Below, one piece after another: positions 27,398 through 35,534 of a DNA stretch of 49,753 nucleotides (position 1 is the stretch's first letter; the number at the start of each line of letters is the position of its first letter). The position numbers were made by a program, and so were the translations under genes. The DNA is from a bacterium (lineage in GTDB: Bacteria > Myxococcota_A > UBA9042). The stretch lies in NCBI GenBank assembly GCA_030425545.1, contig JAUIAC010000011.1, forward strand, positions 1 through 49,753, written 5' to 3'. A model generated the notes under the pieces. The model was given only the letters and a program-made list of their open reading frames with translations, was not told the DNA's origin and ran no database searches.

Positions 27398-27456
27398 GCC
27401 GTCCCGACGGAACATTTGAGGGGTCAAGGCCTCGGAATCAGTGACTGCACCCTGTC

Positions 27457-27479
27457 TTCGACTCCCGGCGTCTCCACCA
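27457..27479 (+). repeat. attR, right copy of the 23-bp attachment core
   Basis: Identical to the last 23 bases of ssrA (12406-12428), ending TCTCCACCA. It marks the right end of the island; the original downstream chromosome resumes at 27480. Confidence 0.92.
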
Positions 27480-27569
27480 TCAGCAAGTCGCCGCAGCGCC
27501 TCGGTCACCCACGGGTCACCGGGGCGTTTGTGGTTTTGGGCGTCGCTCTGACGTGCGTGCCCGACGTAC

Positions 27570-27582
27570 GTGCCAGGCGATT
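27570..27582 (+). repeat. Solo REP-like sequence
   Basis: GTGCCAGGCGATT matches the core of the inverted repeats framing the REP-associated transposase (32066-32079 and 33309-33322). It lies in the 225-bp gap between attR and the GspC-like pseudogene, which otherwise holds nothing recognisable. Confidence 0.5.
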
Positions 27583-28053
27583 GTTAGGCGGCCCACCCTC
27601 GCGCGCCGTGACGCATTCGGCCGCGCACCAGGTCGAGGGGTTCGCGGAATCGCTGCGGCGTGGCCGGGGTTGAGCGCCTGTCTTGATCGCCCTGGAGGAG
27701 CCGCATGCGCCCGGTCCACGTCACGATGGCAGCTGCTGTGGTCAGCGCGGGGGTGTGCGCATGGGTGCTCGGCTATACGTCGTGGCGGCTAGCGGACGTA
27801 CGCGGCTCGGCTTTCTTGTTGCGGGAATCCGTCGACGTTCCTGCGAAGCGGGACCGGCCAGCGTCGACAGCTTGATCGCTCCCGCGGGCCGAGGCTGGGC
27901 TGCTGGTCAAGGCGCCGCAGCGGGTGGTGGTGGCCAGGCGGCGCTTGCGTGAGGCGCTCGCCTTGCCTGCGACCGTGGGCCGTGCCCAGCCCGTGTACTG
28001 GCGCGGCGCGCTCGATGCGCTTCGGCTGCGCTTCGGGGGCGCTTCCCCGCTAG

Positions 28054-29756
28054 CCTGCATCGCCCACAAAATGAGATGTGCATCGCCCCAAACCTTTGTA
28101 TGATCGGGGTGTTCAAACTCAACCACAGCTCAGGGCGATGCACACATACTGTACTCAGCAGAAGCTGACCTTCCAACCCCTTCTTCGCCGCAAAGTCGTC
28201 GCGGACTTCTCCGCTGGGCAGACCTCCTCCGACGGCGGCGCCCTCCTGTTGCGAGAGGTCGACCTCAAGGTCGGCCTTGCCGAGCGACTGGCCGGTTGCT
28301 TCGTCGACCATAGAGACGCGCGCTATACAGACCATGGCGTCGCGGAGCTGCTCCGACAGCGGGTCTTCGGCCTCTGTCTCGGCTATGAAGACCTCAACGA
28401 CCATGACTCGTTGCGGACCGATGCGCTCCTCGCGGCCGCGGTCGGCAAGCGAAATCCGGGCGAGTCGAAGCGCGGTGGCGTCGCCCTCGCGGGCAGCTCG
28501 ACGCTCAACCGCATCGAGTTGGCCACCGCTGCCGATGCGCCGAAGAGCCGCTACCGCAAGCTTGCCGCCGACACCGACGCGATGAAGTCGTTCTTCGTCG
28601 ACACCTTCATCGCGGCCCAAGGCGACGAGCGGCCTGACCGGCTGGTCCTCGACTTCGATGCCAGCGACATCGAGCTGCATGGCAAGCAGCAGGGCAGCTA
28701 CTTCCACGGATACTACAAGCACTACTGCTACTTGCCGCTCTACATCTTCTGCGGCGAGCACCTGTTGGTCGCTGAGCTGCGCTCGTCGAACATCGACGTG
28801 AGCAAGGGGACCGTGCCGATCTTGGACTGGCTGGTTCCCAAACTGCGCGCGAAGTGGCCGGGCATCGAGATTGTGGTCCGCGGAGACTCGGGCTTCTCGC
28901 GCGAGTCGATCTACGCGTGGTGCGAGGCCAACGCGGTCGACTACATCATCGGCATCGCGCGCAATTCGCGGCTCCAGGAGATGGCGGCGGCGGAGCTTGC
29001 CGCTGCCGCCGCTCGCATGGCCAAGACCGGCAAACCGGCGCGCGAATACGCCGACTTGGAGTACCGCACGCAGGACTCCTGGAGCCGCAGTCGACGCGTC
29101 ATCTGCAAGGCTGAGCAGCTGCCCGGCAAGGCGAACCCTCGCTTCATCGTGGTCAGCTATAGGCGCGACGAGGTCGGTCCCGACGAGCTCTACGCCTACG
29201 AGTACTGCGCCCGCGGAGAGATGGAGAACCGAATCAAGGAGGCGCAGCTCGACCTGTTCGGCACACGCACCAGCTGCAAGCCCAAGGCCGCGAACCAGGT
29301 CCGCGTGTGGCTGAGCGCCGCGGCCTACACGCTGATGGTGCACTTCCGCGCGATGGCGCTTACAAACACGGAGCTCGCGCGAGCGCAGACCTCCACGATG
29401 CGTACGCGCCTGCTCAAGGTTGCGGCACGCATACGGATCTCGGCGCGTCGCGTGTACGTGCAGTTCAGCTCTTCGTTCCCGCTGCGCGACCTGTTCGTGC
29501 AGGCGCTCGAGAACATCGAGGCTTGGCCGGCGCCGACATAGACCCAGCCGCCGGAGTGGGGCGGCGACATCGAAAACTGACCCCTCGCGGCGGCGCGAGC
29601 CGGATTCGTATGCCGGGAGGTCGCTGATTGGAGCCACGGCGGGCCTGGAAGGGCACTTGGTCGGCAAGACGTGGTCAGATTTGCGCGCCATCAGGGTAGC
29701 GAACCACTACGAGGCCGGCATACGGCATGTTGACGGGAGTTTGTGACCGATCCGGG
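28054..29756 (+). mobile_element. IS1380-family insertion sequence, complete
   Basis: 1703 bp, containing one transposase gene. Terminal inverted repeats are imperfect: left CCTGCATCGCCCACAAAAT, right (reverse complement) CCCGGATCGGTCACAAACT, 14 of the first 19 bases matching. The target CTAG is duplicated at 28050-28053 and 29757-29760. An inner inverted repeat, TGTGCATCGCCC/GGGCGATGCACA, frames the transposase leader (about 28077-28145). Removing the element restores the frame of the host gene exactly, which confirms the ends. Confidence 0.9.
28138..29541 (+). CDS. IS1380-family DDE transposase
   Basis: A 467-residue, apparently intact transposase. The DDE residues are visible: Asp in LVLDFDASDIELHG (about residues 170-180), Asp in VVRGDSGFSRES (about 250) and Glu in RGEMENRIKEAQLDLFGTRTS (about 360). 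The N-terminal SSDGGALLLREVD and C-terminal VYVQFSSSFPLRDLF are also typical of the family. ATG at 28138 is preferred; a GTG at 28078 is in frame but lies in the inverted-repeat leader. It would move the surrounding 1.7-kb element by cut-and-paste. Confidence 0.93.
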   Translation: MHTYCTQQKLTFQPLLRRKVVADFSAGQTSSDGGALLLREVDLKVGLAERLAGCFVDHRDARYTDHGVAELLRQRVFGLCLGYEDLNDHDSLRTDALLAAAVGKRNPGESKRGGVALAGSSTLNRIELATAADAPKSRYRKLAADTDAMKSFFVDTFIAAQGDERPDRLVLDFDASDIELHGKQQGSYFHGYYKHYCYLPLYIFCGEHLLVAELRSSNIDVSKGTVPILDWLVPKLRAKWPGIEIVVRGDSGFSRESIYAWCEANAVDYIIGIARNSRLQEMAAAELAAAAARMAKTGKPAREYADLEYRTQDSWSRSRRVICKAEQLPGKANPRFIVVSYRRDEVGPDELYAYEYCARGEMENRIKEAQLDLFGTRTSCKPKAANQVRVWLSAAAYTLMVHFRAMALTNTELARAQTSTMRTRLLKVAARIRISARRVYVQFSSSFPLRDLFVQALENIEAWPAPT

Positions 29757-30212
29757 CTAGCGGACCTCGGGCTTCGCGACGGCGACGAGCTCGTCACCAT
29801 CGACGGCGCGCCGCTCAGCTCGACGGCCCGGCTGCTGACGCTGTCGCAGGGGCTGCAGCGGCGGCGGCGTGTCGTGCTGGGCGTGCGGCGCAGTGGGGCT
29901 TTTTGGCAGCTGACGGTGGTGCTTGCGGACGATGGGTGACGGAGGCGGGCGGGGATGCTGGGCGGCTGAGCGCGGGTGCTGGCCGTCTCCGTCCTTGGCA
30001 GGGGTCGGCAGCTTGTCGAGCTCGGAGGTTGGGGCGCCACCAACGGACTCTCGGCTGGGGCGGGATGAAGTGGTCCTACGCTCATGTCGTGACGGTGGTC
30101 CCCTGCTTTGGGCGCTCGATACGTCGGGCTCTGGGCCCCGGGGGCTGGGTGCGATAGCGATGCCCCCTCGACGACTACAGGACCGTGACACACACTTCCT
30201 GTAGCGGACTGC

Positions 30213-30698
30213 ATGGAGCAGGTGATGCCACCGACGGACAGACGGCCTCAGCAGTTGGTCGCAGAACCCCAAGGCGAAGTTGCTCCAAGGCAGTGGAGGG
30301 TTCTCTTGCTGCTCTTGTCCGCCATGGTGTGCTCGCAAGGATGCTCGTCCGTTCCAGACAGCTGCCCGGAAGACGACCGTCCGACGGTCGCCCCCTTGTC
30401 GAACTGGTCTCACCCGGACGCGACCCGCCAGACAACCTCCGACCTCCTACACGCTCGCTGCAAGGACGGCGGAGGGCAGGTGTGGAGCGATACCTGCGAT
30501 GACGGAGGGAGTCGTCTCATGTGGGTGACCACGTCGAGCAAGTCCAAGAACGAGACTTGGCGCTTTGATCCGTCAGGGAAGCTCCGAGGGGTGACCGTCC
30601 GAGGCGCGCCGTTCTGCGACGAGGACCATTTCGGGATCATCGATGACTGTGTAGCGAAGCCCGCCAAGCAGGAATGTCCGGTTCCGACCGCTCCATAG
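30213..30698 (+). CDS. Putative lipoprotein of unknown function
   Basis: A 161-residue protein with a hydrophobic signal (VLLLLLSAMVCSQGC) ending in a lipobox-like SQGC near residue 44. The mature part has six further Cys residues, probably in disulfides, and a central segment SKNETWRFDPSGKLRGVTVRG. ATG at 30213 leaves a 28-residue polar stretch before the signal; a later start is possible but not obvious. The 273 bp between the pseudogene and this gene hold nothing recognisable. I do not recognise the family. Confidence 0.5.
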   Translation: MEQVMPPTDRRPQQLVAEPQGEVAPRQWRVLLLLLSAMVCSQGCSSVPDSCPEDDRPTVAPLSNWSHPDATRQTTSDLLHARCKDGGGQVWSDTCDDGGSRLMWVTTSSKSKNETWRFDPSGKLRGVTVRGAPFCDEDHFGIIDDCVAKPAKQECPVPTAP

Positions 30699-30918
30699 CT
30701 GCGCTGATGGGGTTGCCTCTGGAGCGGTCCGTTTGGACCAACAAGGACATCGCTGCCGATGTCGGTGTGAGTTGGAAGTCGGTGAGCCACATCCGGCACG
30801 GAGGCAGGTGGGGTTGAGGTTTGGGGCGGTGGCTGCCGAATTCTGCTTCGCCACGTCCGGCCGCGCGCGGTCGCACCACTTGTTGGGGCTCCACGGTGGT
30901 GTGTGGCATGGTCGTCCG

Positions 30919-31974
30919 ATGAAACACTCCGCTGTGCCGCCGTCGCTCTGCCTTCTCAGCCTCCTCACCAGCGTCGCGGTAGCCAACGCTCAGTCGGCGT
31001 CCCCTCCCGAGCCGGCGCCGGCGCCGAAGACGGCATCAAACCGCAAGACGTCCCCCAAAACCCAAGCCCCCGCCACCGGGGCGACCAAGGCTTCGAAGCC
31101 CCGCACGAAGCAACCCACGAAGGCACCTTCCCGCGCCGCCAGGCTCGCAGAGAGGGTCTGCAAGAGCCACGCGAGCATCCTCGAGACGTGGATGACCAAC
31201 CGCACTCAGCTCCGAGGCGCCAAGGCGAAGAAGCAGCCGACGCGAAAGGGGTACGAGACCTACGCGGGCACGCAGGACGCGTTCGGCTTCGATGAGTGCC
31301 TGTATTTCGTCGAGCACGGCACACCACGCTACTTCTGTCGCTCGTTTCTGCCCAAACAGCAGGCGGTCGTGCTGTTCAAGAACCTGCTAGCGATGATCAC
31401 CCTGTGTCCCGGCATCTCCAAGCACCTGAAGTTGGTGTATCGGAAGGGGGACACCGCCATCTGGAACTCAAGGGACGGCAGCAAGCGGCACAGCATGTGG
31501 CTGGACCACAACTCGCTGTCCAAACGACCGATGACGTCGCTCGAGTTCAAGTCGCATCGGCCCAGCGCGACCGCCAGGCCCGCCGCCGTTGCGGGCGACA
31601 AGGCCCTGTGTTCTGCCGTGGCGAAGCTGCACGAGACCTGGGTCAAGCGGCCCAACAGCTTGGTCGGGCGGCGCGTCGGCATGAGCCCGGACCGGTATCA
31701 CGTGCCCAAGTCGTACGGCTTGCCGGAGCCGTTCAAGTGCGTGGCAAGGACGATCCCCTACAAGCGGGACCACGTCACCTGCACCGCGCCAGGTGCTGTG
31801 TACGAGCGTCTGGCAGCGACGGTTCGATCATGCGCGGAGCTCTCCGGTCGGTTCGACGGCGAGCGTCGTGTGGCCAACGGGTTGCGGTGGAAGGCGCGCA
31901 ACCTGAAGTGGCGCCATGCGATGCTGGTGACGCGTACCCGAGGGGCGGCAAGGGTCGAGATTCTCCCGCTCTGA
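30919..31974 (+). CDS. Exported protein with two related domains, function unknown
   Basis: A 351-residue protein with a signal peptide (SLCLLSLLTSVAVANA, cleavage near residue 24), then a Pro/Ala/Lys-rich linker to about 75. Two halves look like diverged copies of one domain: RVCKSHASILETWMTNRTQLRG ... FGFDECLYFVEHGTPRYFCRSFL and ALCSAVAKLHETWVKRPNSLVG ... EPFKCVARTIPYKRDHVTCTA, each with a similar Cys pattern and a Trp in the first helix. Both halves end in a basic W-x-x-R segment followed by a strand. ATG at 30919 is chosen because it directly precedes the signal peptide; no strong ribosome binding site is visible. The family is not recognised. Confidence 0.6.
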   Translation: MKHSAVPPSLCLLSLLTSVAVANAQSASPPEPAPAPKTASNRKTSPKTQAPATGATKASKPRTKQPTKAPSRAARLAERVCKSHASILETWMTNRTQLRGAKAKKQPTRKGYETYAGTQDAFGFDECLYFVEHGTPRYFCRSFLPKQQAVVLFKNLLAMITLCPGISKHLKLVYRKGDTAIWNSRDGSKRHSMWLDHNSLSKRPMTSLEFKSHRPSATARPAAVAGDKALCSAVAKLHETWVKRPNSLVGRRVGMSPDRYHVPKSYGLPEPFKCVARTIPYKRDHVTCTAPGAVYERLAATVRSCAELSGRFDGERRVANGLRWKARNLKWRHAMLVTRTRGAARVEILPL

Positions 31975-32065
31975 CTGACTCTAGAGGGGACGGGCGGCGT
32001 CGTTGCACGTTGCCCCGCACGAGATGCTGGGCGCCACAACGCTCCGAGACGGGTTCTGCCCGATG

Positions 32066-33322
32066 TAGGTGCCAGGCGACTATCAAGCGCAGAAGCTTCA
32101 CAGCGCCTGACGAAAATCTCTCCGGCGCGCGTCGGACTCTAGGGGGGCTCCCTTCACCCCAGCCCCCCGAGGAGAGTCTGCATGCGTCCGCTTCGCCACA
32201 TCCACCCCGACCACATGGTCGAGGTCACCACCCGCACCCTCGACGGCATGAAGCTGCTGCGACCCAGCAAGGAGGTGCACCGCATCATCGCTGGCGTTGT
32301 CGGGCGCGCTCAGGAGCAGTGCGGCATCGAGCTCTACGCCTTTGTGTTCATGTCGACGCACTACCACATGCTGCTCGGCTGTAAGGACGCGGAGCAGCAG
32401 TCGAACTTCATGCGCATGCTCAACGGCAACCTCAGCAAGAAGCTCAACGACCTCAACGGCCGCACTGGCAGCACGTGGGCGCGGCGATTCCGCGCGATCC
32501 CGGTGTCCAACGACCGCGCGACGCAGCGGCGGCGGCTGCGCTACCTGCTCGCTCACGGCGTCAAGGAGCGCCTGGTCCGCCGCTGCAAGGACTGGCCGGG
32601 CCTCAGCGCGCTGCCGTGGCTGCTGAAGGGAACGCCCATCCGCGGTGTGTGGACCAGCTTCACCGCCCGCTACCACGCCCGCCGCCGTGCCGGCTACGTG
32701 CCGGTCCCCGGCGAGTTCGACACGGTCTACACGCTGCAGATGAGCGTGCTGCCCTGCTGGCGCGAGCTGGACGCGCCGGAGTGGCGGGCCGAGGTGGCGA
32801 GCATGGTGGCGGACATTGAGGCCGAGGAGGCGGCGCGCTGCCTCGAGGAGACGGGGCAAGCGCTCGAAGCGCAGATCGTCGGGGCGGACGCGGTGCTGGC
32901 TGCGGACCCACGGGAGCGCTTGGCGTGGCAGAAGCGGACGCGCGCGCCGAGCGTGCACGCGGTGGCCAAGGCCGTGCGCAAGCGGATGCGCGCGGAGCTG
33001 GCGGCGCTGCGAGAGGCCTACGCCGAGGCGTCGGCGCGCTTCCGCGCGGGGGAGCGCGACGTGGCGTTCCCGGCCGGGACCTTCCGACCGCTGGGCGGGT
33101 TCGTGCGGACTGAGGTGTCGACGGACGGCGGTGGCACGGCGACGCGGCACCTGACCCTGATGCGCTAGCGGGGCGGCGCAGCACGCACGCGTCGTCAACG
33201 CGCGCGACTCAGGGAGGATGTGAGTCAGGCACGGTTCGAGGAGCAACGCGCGCGGGCGCGACGGGGGCTGTGCGTCCGATCGCCGCGGCCGAGGGGCTCC
33301 CCAACGAATCGCCTGGCACCTA
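32066..33322 (+). mobile_element. REP-associated tyrosine transposase unit with 14-bp inverted repeats
   Basis: TAGGTGCCAGGCGA (32066-32079) and its exact reverse complement (33309-33322) frame the transposase gene. Similar cores elsewhere (27570-27582) fit the pattern of REP-like sequences spread by such transposases. No target duplication is expected for this class. Confidence 0.65.
32182..33168 (+). CDS. REP-associated tyrosine transposase (Y1/HUH family)
   Basis: A 328-residue single-strand transposase of the IS200/RAYT type. The HUH motif is visible as His60-Tyr61-His62 in VFMSTHYHMLLG, and the catalytic Tyr121 in LRYLLAHGVKERLV, the RAYT equivalent of the Y...NP..AGLV motif. The C-terminal half (about 190-328) is longer than in most RAYTs and unassigned, with an Arg/Ala-rich helical stretch. 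It would nick and rejoin single-stranded DNA at REP-like hairpins. GAGGAGAG lies 7-10 bp before the ATG. Confidence 0.85.
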   Translation: MRPLRHIHPDHMVEVTTRTLDGMKLLRPSKEVHRIIAGVVGRAQEQCGIELYAFVFMSTHYHMLLGCKDAEQQSNFMRMLNGNLSKKLNDLNGRTGSTWARRFRAIPVSNDRATQRRRLRYLLAHGVKERLVRRCKDWPGLSALPWLLKGTPIRGVWTSFTARYHARRRAGYVPVPGEFDTVYTLQMSVLPCWRELDAPEWRAEVASMVADIEAEEAARCLEETGQALEAQIVGADAVLAADPRERLAWQKRTRAPSVHAVAKAVRKRMRAELAALREAYAEASARFRAGERDVAFPAGTFRPLGGFVRTEVSTDGGGTATRHLTLMR

Positions 33323-33354
33323 TGGAGGGCACCTATGGAGGGCTCCTATCGAGG
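33316..33354. repeat. Three tandem 13-bp repeats
   Basis: GCACCTATGGAGG at 33316-33328 and 33329-33341, then the diverged GCTCCTATCGAGG at 33342-33354. They overlap the right inverted repeat of the REP transposase unit and end one base before the stop codon of the next minus-strand gene. Confidence 0.8.
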
Positions 33355-33355
33355 C

Positions 33356-35407
33356 CTAGGGCTTCGGCCGCGGCTTGGCGGGGTCCTTGACCACTACGTT
33401 GCCCCGCTCGACCGCGATGCGCATCGGCTGACCGCCGCGCACGATCTCCATCTCGACCGTGCTGCCGGGCTCGCCGCGGATCCACTCGACCACCTGCCGG
33501 ATGCCCTTGCCGCTGGTCTTCTGGCCGTCGACCGTGCGGATGACGTCGCCCGGCCGAAGGCCCGCGCCGCTCGCGGGCCCGCCCGGGATCAGCCCTCCCA
33601 CCGCGATGCCGCCGCCGCGTCGGGTCAGCGTGGCGCCGATGCCCTGGAAGGCGAAGCGCTCGCCCTTCTTGGGCTTGCGCAAGGTCACGTCGCGCCGCGC
33701 GTCCTCGCCGTCCCGCAGCTCGATGCCGCTGGTCAGCGCTGTCAGGTACCCGGTCTCCCGCACGCGCAGGCTGAAGCGCCCGGGCGGCAGACCGCCGATG
33801 TGGTACTCGCCCTCGGCGTTCGTCACGACGACGCGCGGCGGCATCACCGCGCCGGGCACGAAGAGGATCACCCGCGCCCCCTTGATCGGGGCGTCCTTGC
33901 TGTCGGACACCCGACCCCGCAGCACGCTGCCAGAGCTCAGGCGAACCTCCACGTTGCTCGTCTCGTGGTCCTCGCTCACCAGGATGTCCGCGACGATGCC
34001 GGGGCCGTGCCGTTGCGACTCGCCACGCAGCGTGTACCGCCCCGGGCGCAGCGGCCCGATGCGGAAGGTGCCCGAAGGGTCACCCACGCGCGCCGCCTTG
34101 ATCTCTCGGGCAGAGAAGGGGTTCGGCGCGCCCACGTCCATCGACACCACCGACACGGCCGAGGGGAACACCGGCTGACCGTTCGGGTCGACCACCGTGC
34201 CCGACACCAGCCCGCCCTTGCCGAGCCGGAGCACCAGCGGCTCCTCGCCGTGCGGGCTCGCCCAGGTCGAGGGCGTGTGGCGGGGCGACACCGCCATGGC
34301 GCGCACCGTCTCGGTCGGCACACCGGGCTTCGACCACGAGAAGCGGCCGAGGTGGTCCGTGCTGACCACCGCCTCGCCGCCGCCCCACTGGACCACCACC
34401 CGCACCCGACTCACGGTCCGCCCGTCGCTGTCGACGACCTTGCCCGTCAGGCCCCGGGCCTCGCGCAGCGTGAAGTCGTGCGCGGTGACCTGCTCGGGCC
34501 GCACGCGCACCTTGACCGTCTCGGCGGCGTGGGCGTCCGCGACGGCCGTCAGCGTGTAGGTCCCGCCCGGGATGTCGGCGAAGCGGAAGACCCCGTCGCC
34601 CTGCGTACGCAGCACCTTGGGCTGCCGCAGCCCCGGGCCGGTCAGCGTCACGGTGGCCCGCAGCGTGCGCTGCGCCGCGCCCTTGACGACGCCCTCCACC
34701 CGCCCGCCGGGCGCGAAGTCCAGCCGGAGCCCGCTGCGGCGCGCGCCGTCCGCCAACCGAAGCTCGGCCGTCTCGCGCTTGCCGCGCTTGCGGTCGCGCA
34801 CCACGAGCTTGAACCGGCACGGCGCCACGGGAACCGAGAAGCGCCCCCCCGGCCCCGTCGCGCCGACGCGTCGGGACGTGAAGGGCTCGAGCTTGCCCGC
34901 GACGCCACGGCACGCGCTGTAGTGCACGTCGATGGGCAGCCCCACCAGCGGCTTGCCGCCCGCGACCACCTCGCCGCTGACCTGAGCCGGGCGGCGCAGG
35001 GTCAGGTCCGCCTCCAGGCTGACGTCGTCTTCGATGTCCACCAGCACCGCGCGCACCTGCTCCGGGCCTGGGCTCATCAACGTGTCTGCGCGGGCGTCCA
35101 ACAACCAGCTCCCAGCCTCGAGGGTGTCGAAGCCGAAGCGCCCGTCGCTCAGGGTGGTGGTGGTGACGACCTTCTCCCGGTCGTCCGAGCGGCGCGCCAC
35201 CACGGTCGCGCCGTCGACGCCTTCGCCCTCAGGGTCTAGCACCCGCCCTGTCAGCGCGGCGTCGGCGAAGGGGTCGACCGGAGCGTCGGGCTCCGCCTCC
35301 TCGACCACGGGCTTCTCGGGGCCCTCGCCGCTCCAGGCCACCCACATCAACCCGGCGCAGGCGAGCACCAGCGCGGCGATTCCGAGGGTGGCAGCGCGTT
35401 GTCGCAT
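33356..35407 (-). CDS. Carboxypeptidase-regulatory-like repeat protein with C-terminal PDZ domain
   Basis: A 683-residue envelope protein. An N-terminal hydrophobic anchor (ATLGIAALVLACAGLMWVAW) is followed by an acidic linker. Several beta-sandwich repeats of the CarboxypepD_reg/CNA-B type come next (for example LTGRVLDPEGEGVDGATVVARR, VSGEVVAGGKPLVGLPIDV, VSGTVVDPNGQPVFPSAVSVVS, LRGRVSDSKDAPIKGARVIL), and a C-terminal PDZ domain (about 590-670, GGLIPGGPASGAGLRPGDVIRTVDGQ). It may be a surface scaffold or an anchor for a secretion or protease system. ATG at 35407 is chosen because the anchor follows at once; an in-frame ATG at 35470 adds a Pro/Arg-rich leader. It lies 127 bp downstream of the signalling operon and may be co-transcribed. 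Confidence 0.75.
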   Translation of the reverse strand: MRQRAATLGIAALVLACAGLMWVAWSGEGPEKPVVEEAEPDAPVDPFADAALTGRVLDPEGEGVDGATVVARRSDDREKVVTTTTLSDGRFGFDTLEAGSWLLDARADTLMSPGPEQVRAVLVDIEDDVSLEADLTLRRPAQVSGEVVAGGKPLVGLPIDVHYSACRGVAGKLEPFTSRRVGATGPGGRFSVPVAPCRFKLVVRDRKRGKRETAELRLADGARRSGLRLDFAPGGRVEGVVKGAAQRTLRATVTLTGPGLRQPKVLRTQGDGVFRFADIPGGTYTLTAVADAHAAETVKVRVRPEQVTAHDFTLREARGLTGKVVDSDGRTVSRVRVVVQWGGGEAVVSTDHLGRFSWSKPGVPTETVRAMAVSPRHTPSTWASPHGEEPLVLRLGKGGLVSGTVVDPNGQPVFPSAVSVVSMDVGAPNPFSAREIKAARVGDPSGTFRIGPLRPGRYTLRGESQRHGPGIVADILVSEDHETSNVEVRLSSGSVLRGRVSDSKDAPIKGARVILFVPGAVMPPRVVVTNAEGEYHIGGLPPGRFSLRVRETGYLTALTSGIELRDGEDARRDVTLRKPKKGERFAFQGIGATLTRRGGGIAVGGLIPGGPASGAGLRPGDVIRTVDGQKTSGKGIRQVVEWIRGEPGSTVEMEIVRGGQPMRIAVERGNVVVKDPAKPRPKP

Positions 35408-35534
35408 CGGCGTCGTCCGGGGTGAGGCAGGGGCGGGGCGCGGGGGGATCCGGGCCCTGGGAGTCCGCATGCGCAGCCACGCTGCGTGGGGCGTTCAACC
35501 GTGTCAACCGGCGCGTTGTTCCCGCCGACCCGGC

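Larger units (their letters stand above)
12406..27479. mobile_element. Genomic island integrated in the 3' end of ssrA
   Basis: About 15.1 kb lies between two identical 23-bp copies of the ssrA 3' end. The integrase gene sits next to the left copy and reads toward it, the usual arrangement for ssrA- or tRNA-targeting elements. Contents are a tyrosine integrase, excisionase-like HTH protein, primase-polymerase/helicase with an origin candidate, small regulators, exported proteins, a nuclease-like and a HEPN-motif gene, and a membrane protein. No capsid, terminase, tail, relaxase or type IV secretion gene is recognisable, so it resembles a phage satellite or an integrated plasmid-like element rather than a prophage or ICE. 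Parts of it (about 20.4-22.5 and 26.3-27.4 kb) look less G+C-rich than the host genes. Confidence 0.9.
27705..29939 (+). pseudogene. GspC-like PDZ protein, inactivated by a stop codon and an IS insertion
   Basis: Joining 27705-28053 to 29761-29939, i.e. removing the IS and one CTAG copy, gives a single frame. It starts with an ATG after GGAGGAG, has a membrane anchor (VTMAAAVVSAGVCAWVLGYTSW), a connecting segment and a C-terminal PDZ domain (GGASPLA|DLGLRDGDELVTIDGAPLSS, the bar marking the IS site). This order matches GspC, the type II secretion inner-membrane clamp, or a related PDZ anchor protein. Two lesions are present: an in-frame TGA at 27873-27875 after 56 codons and the IS1380-type insertion inside the PDZ domain. 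No other type II secretion genes are nearby, so it may be a stand-alone relative. Confidence 0.75.

Noticed and set aside
27480-27704. Terminator of ssrA in the original downstream DNA
   Set aside because: The G+C-rich stretch repeats GGTCACC directly rather than as an inverted repeat, so no stable hairpin with a T-run can be drawn.
29541-29756. A frameshifted stretch of the GspC-like gene just before 29757
   Set aside because: At first the phrase RAIRVANHYEAG seemed to join the PDZ segment after a frameshift. The CTAG duplication and terminal repeats show this stretch is the non-coding right end of the IS.
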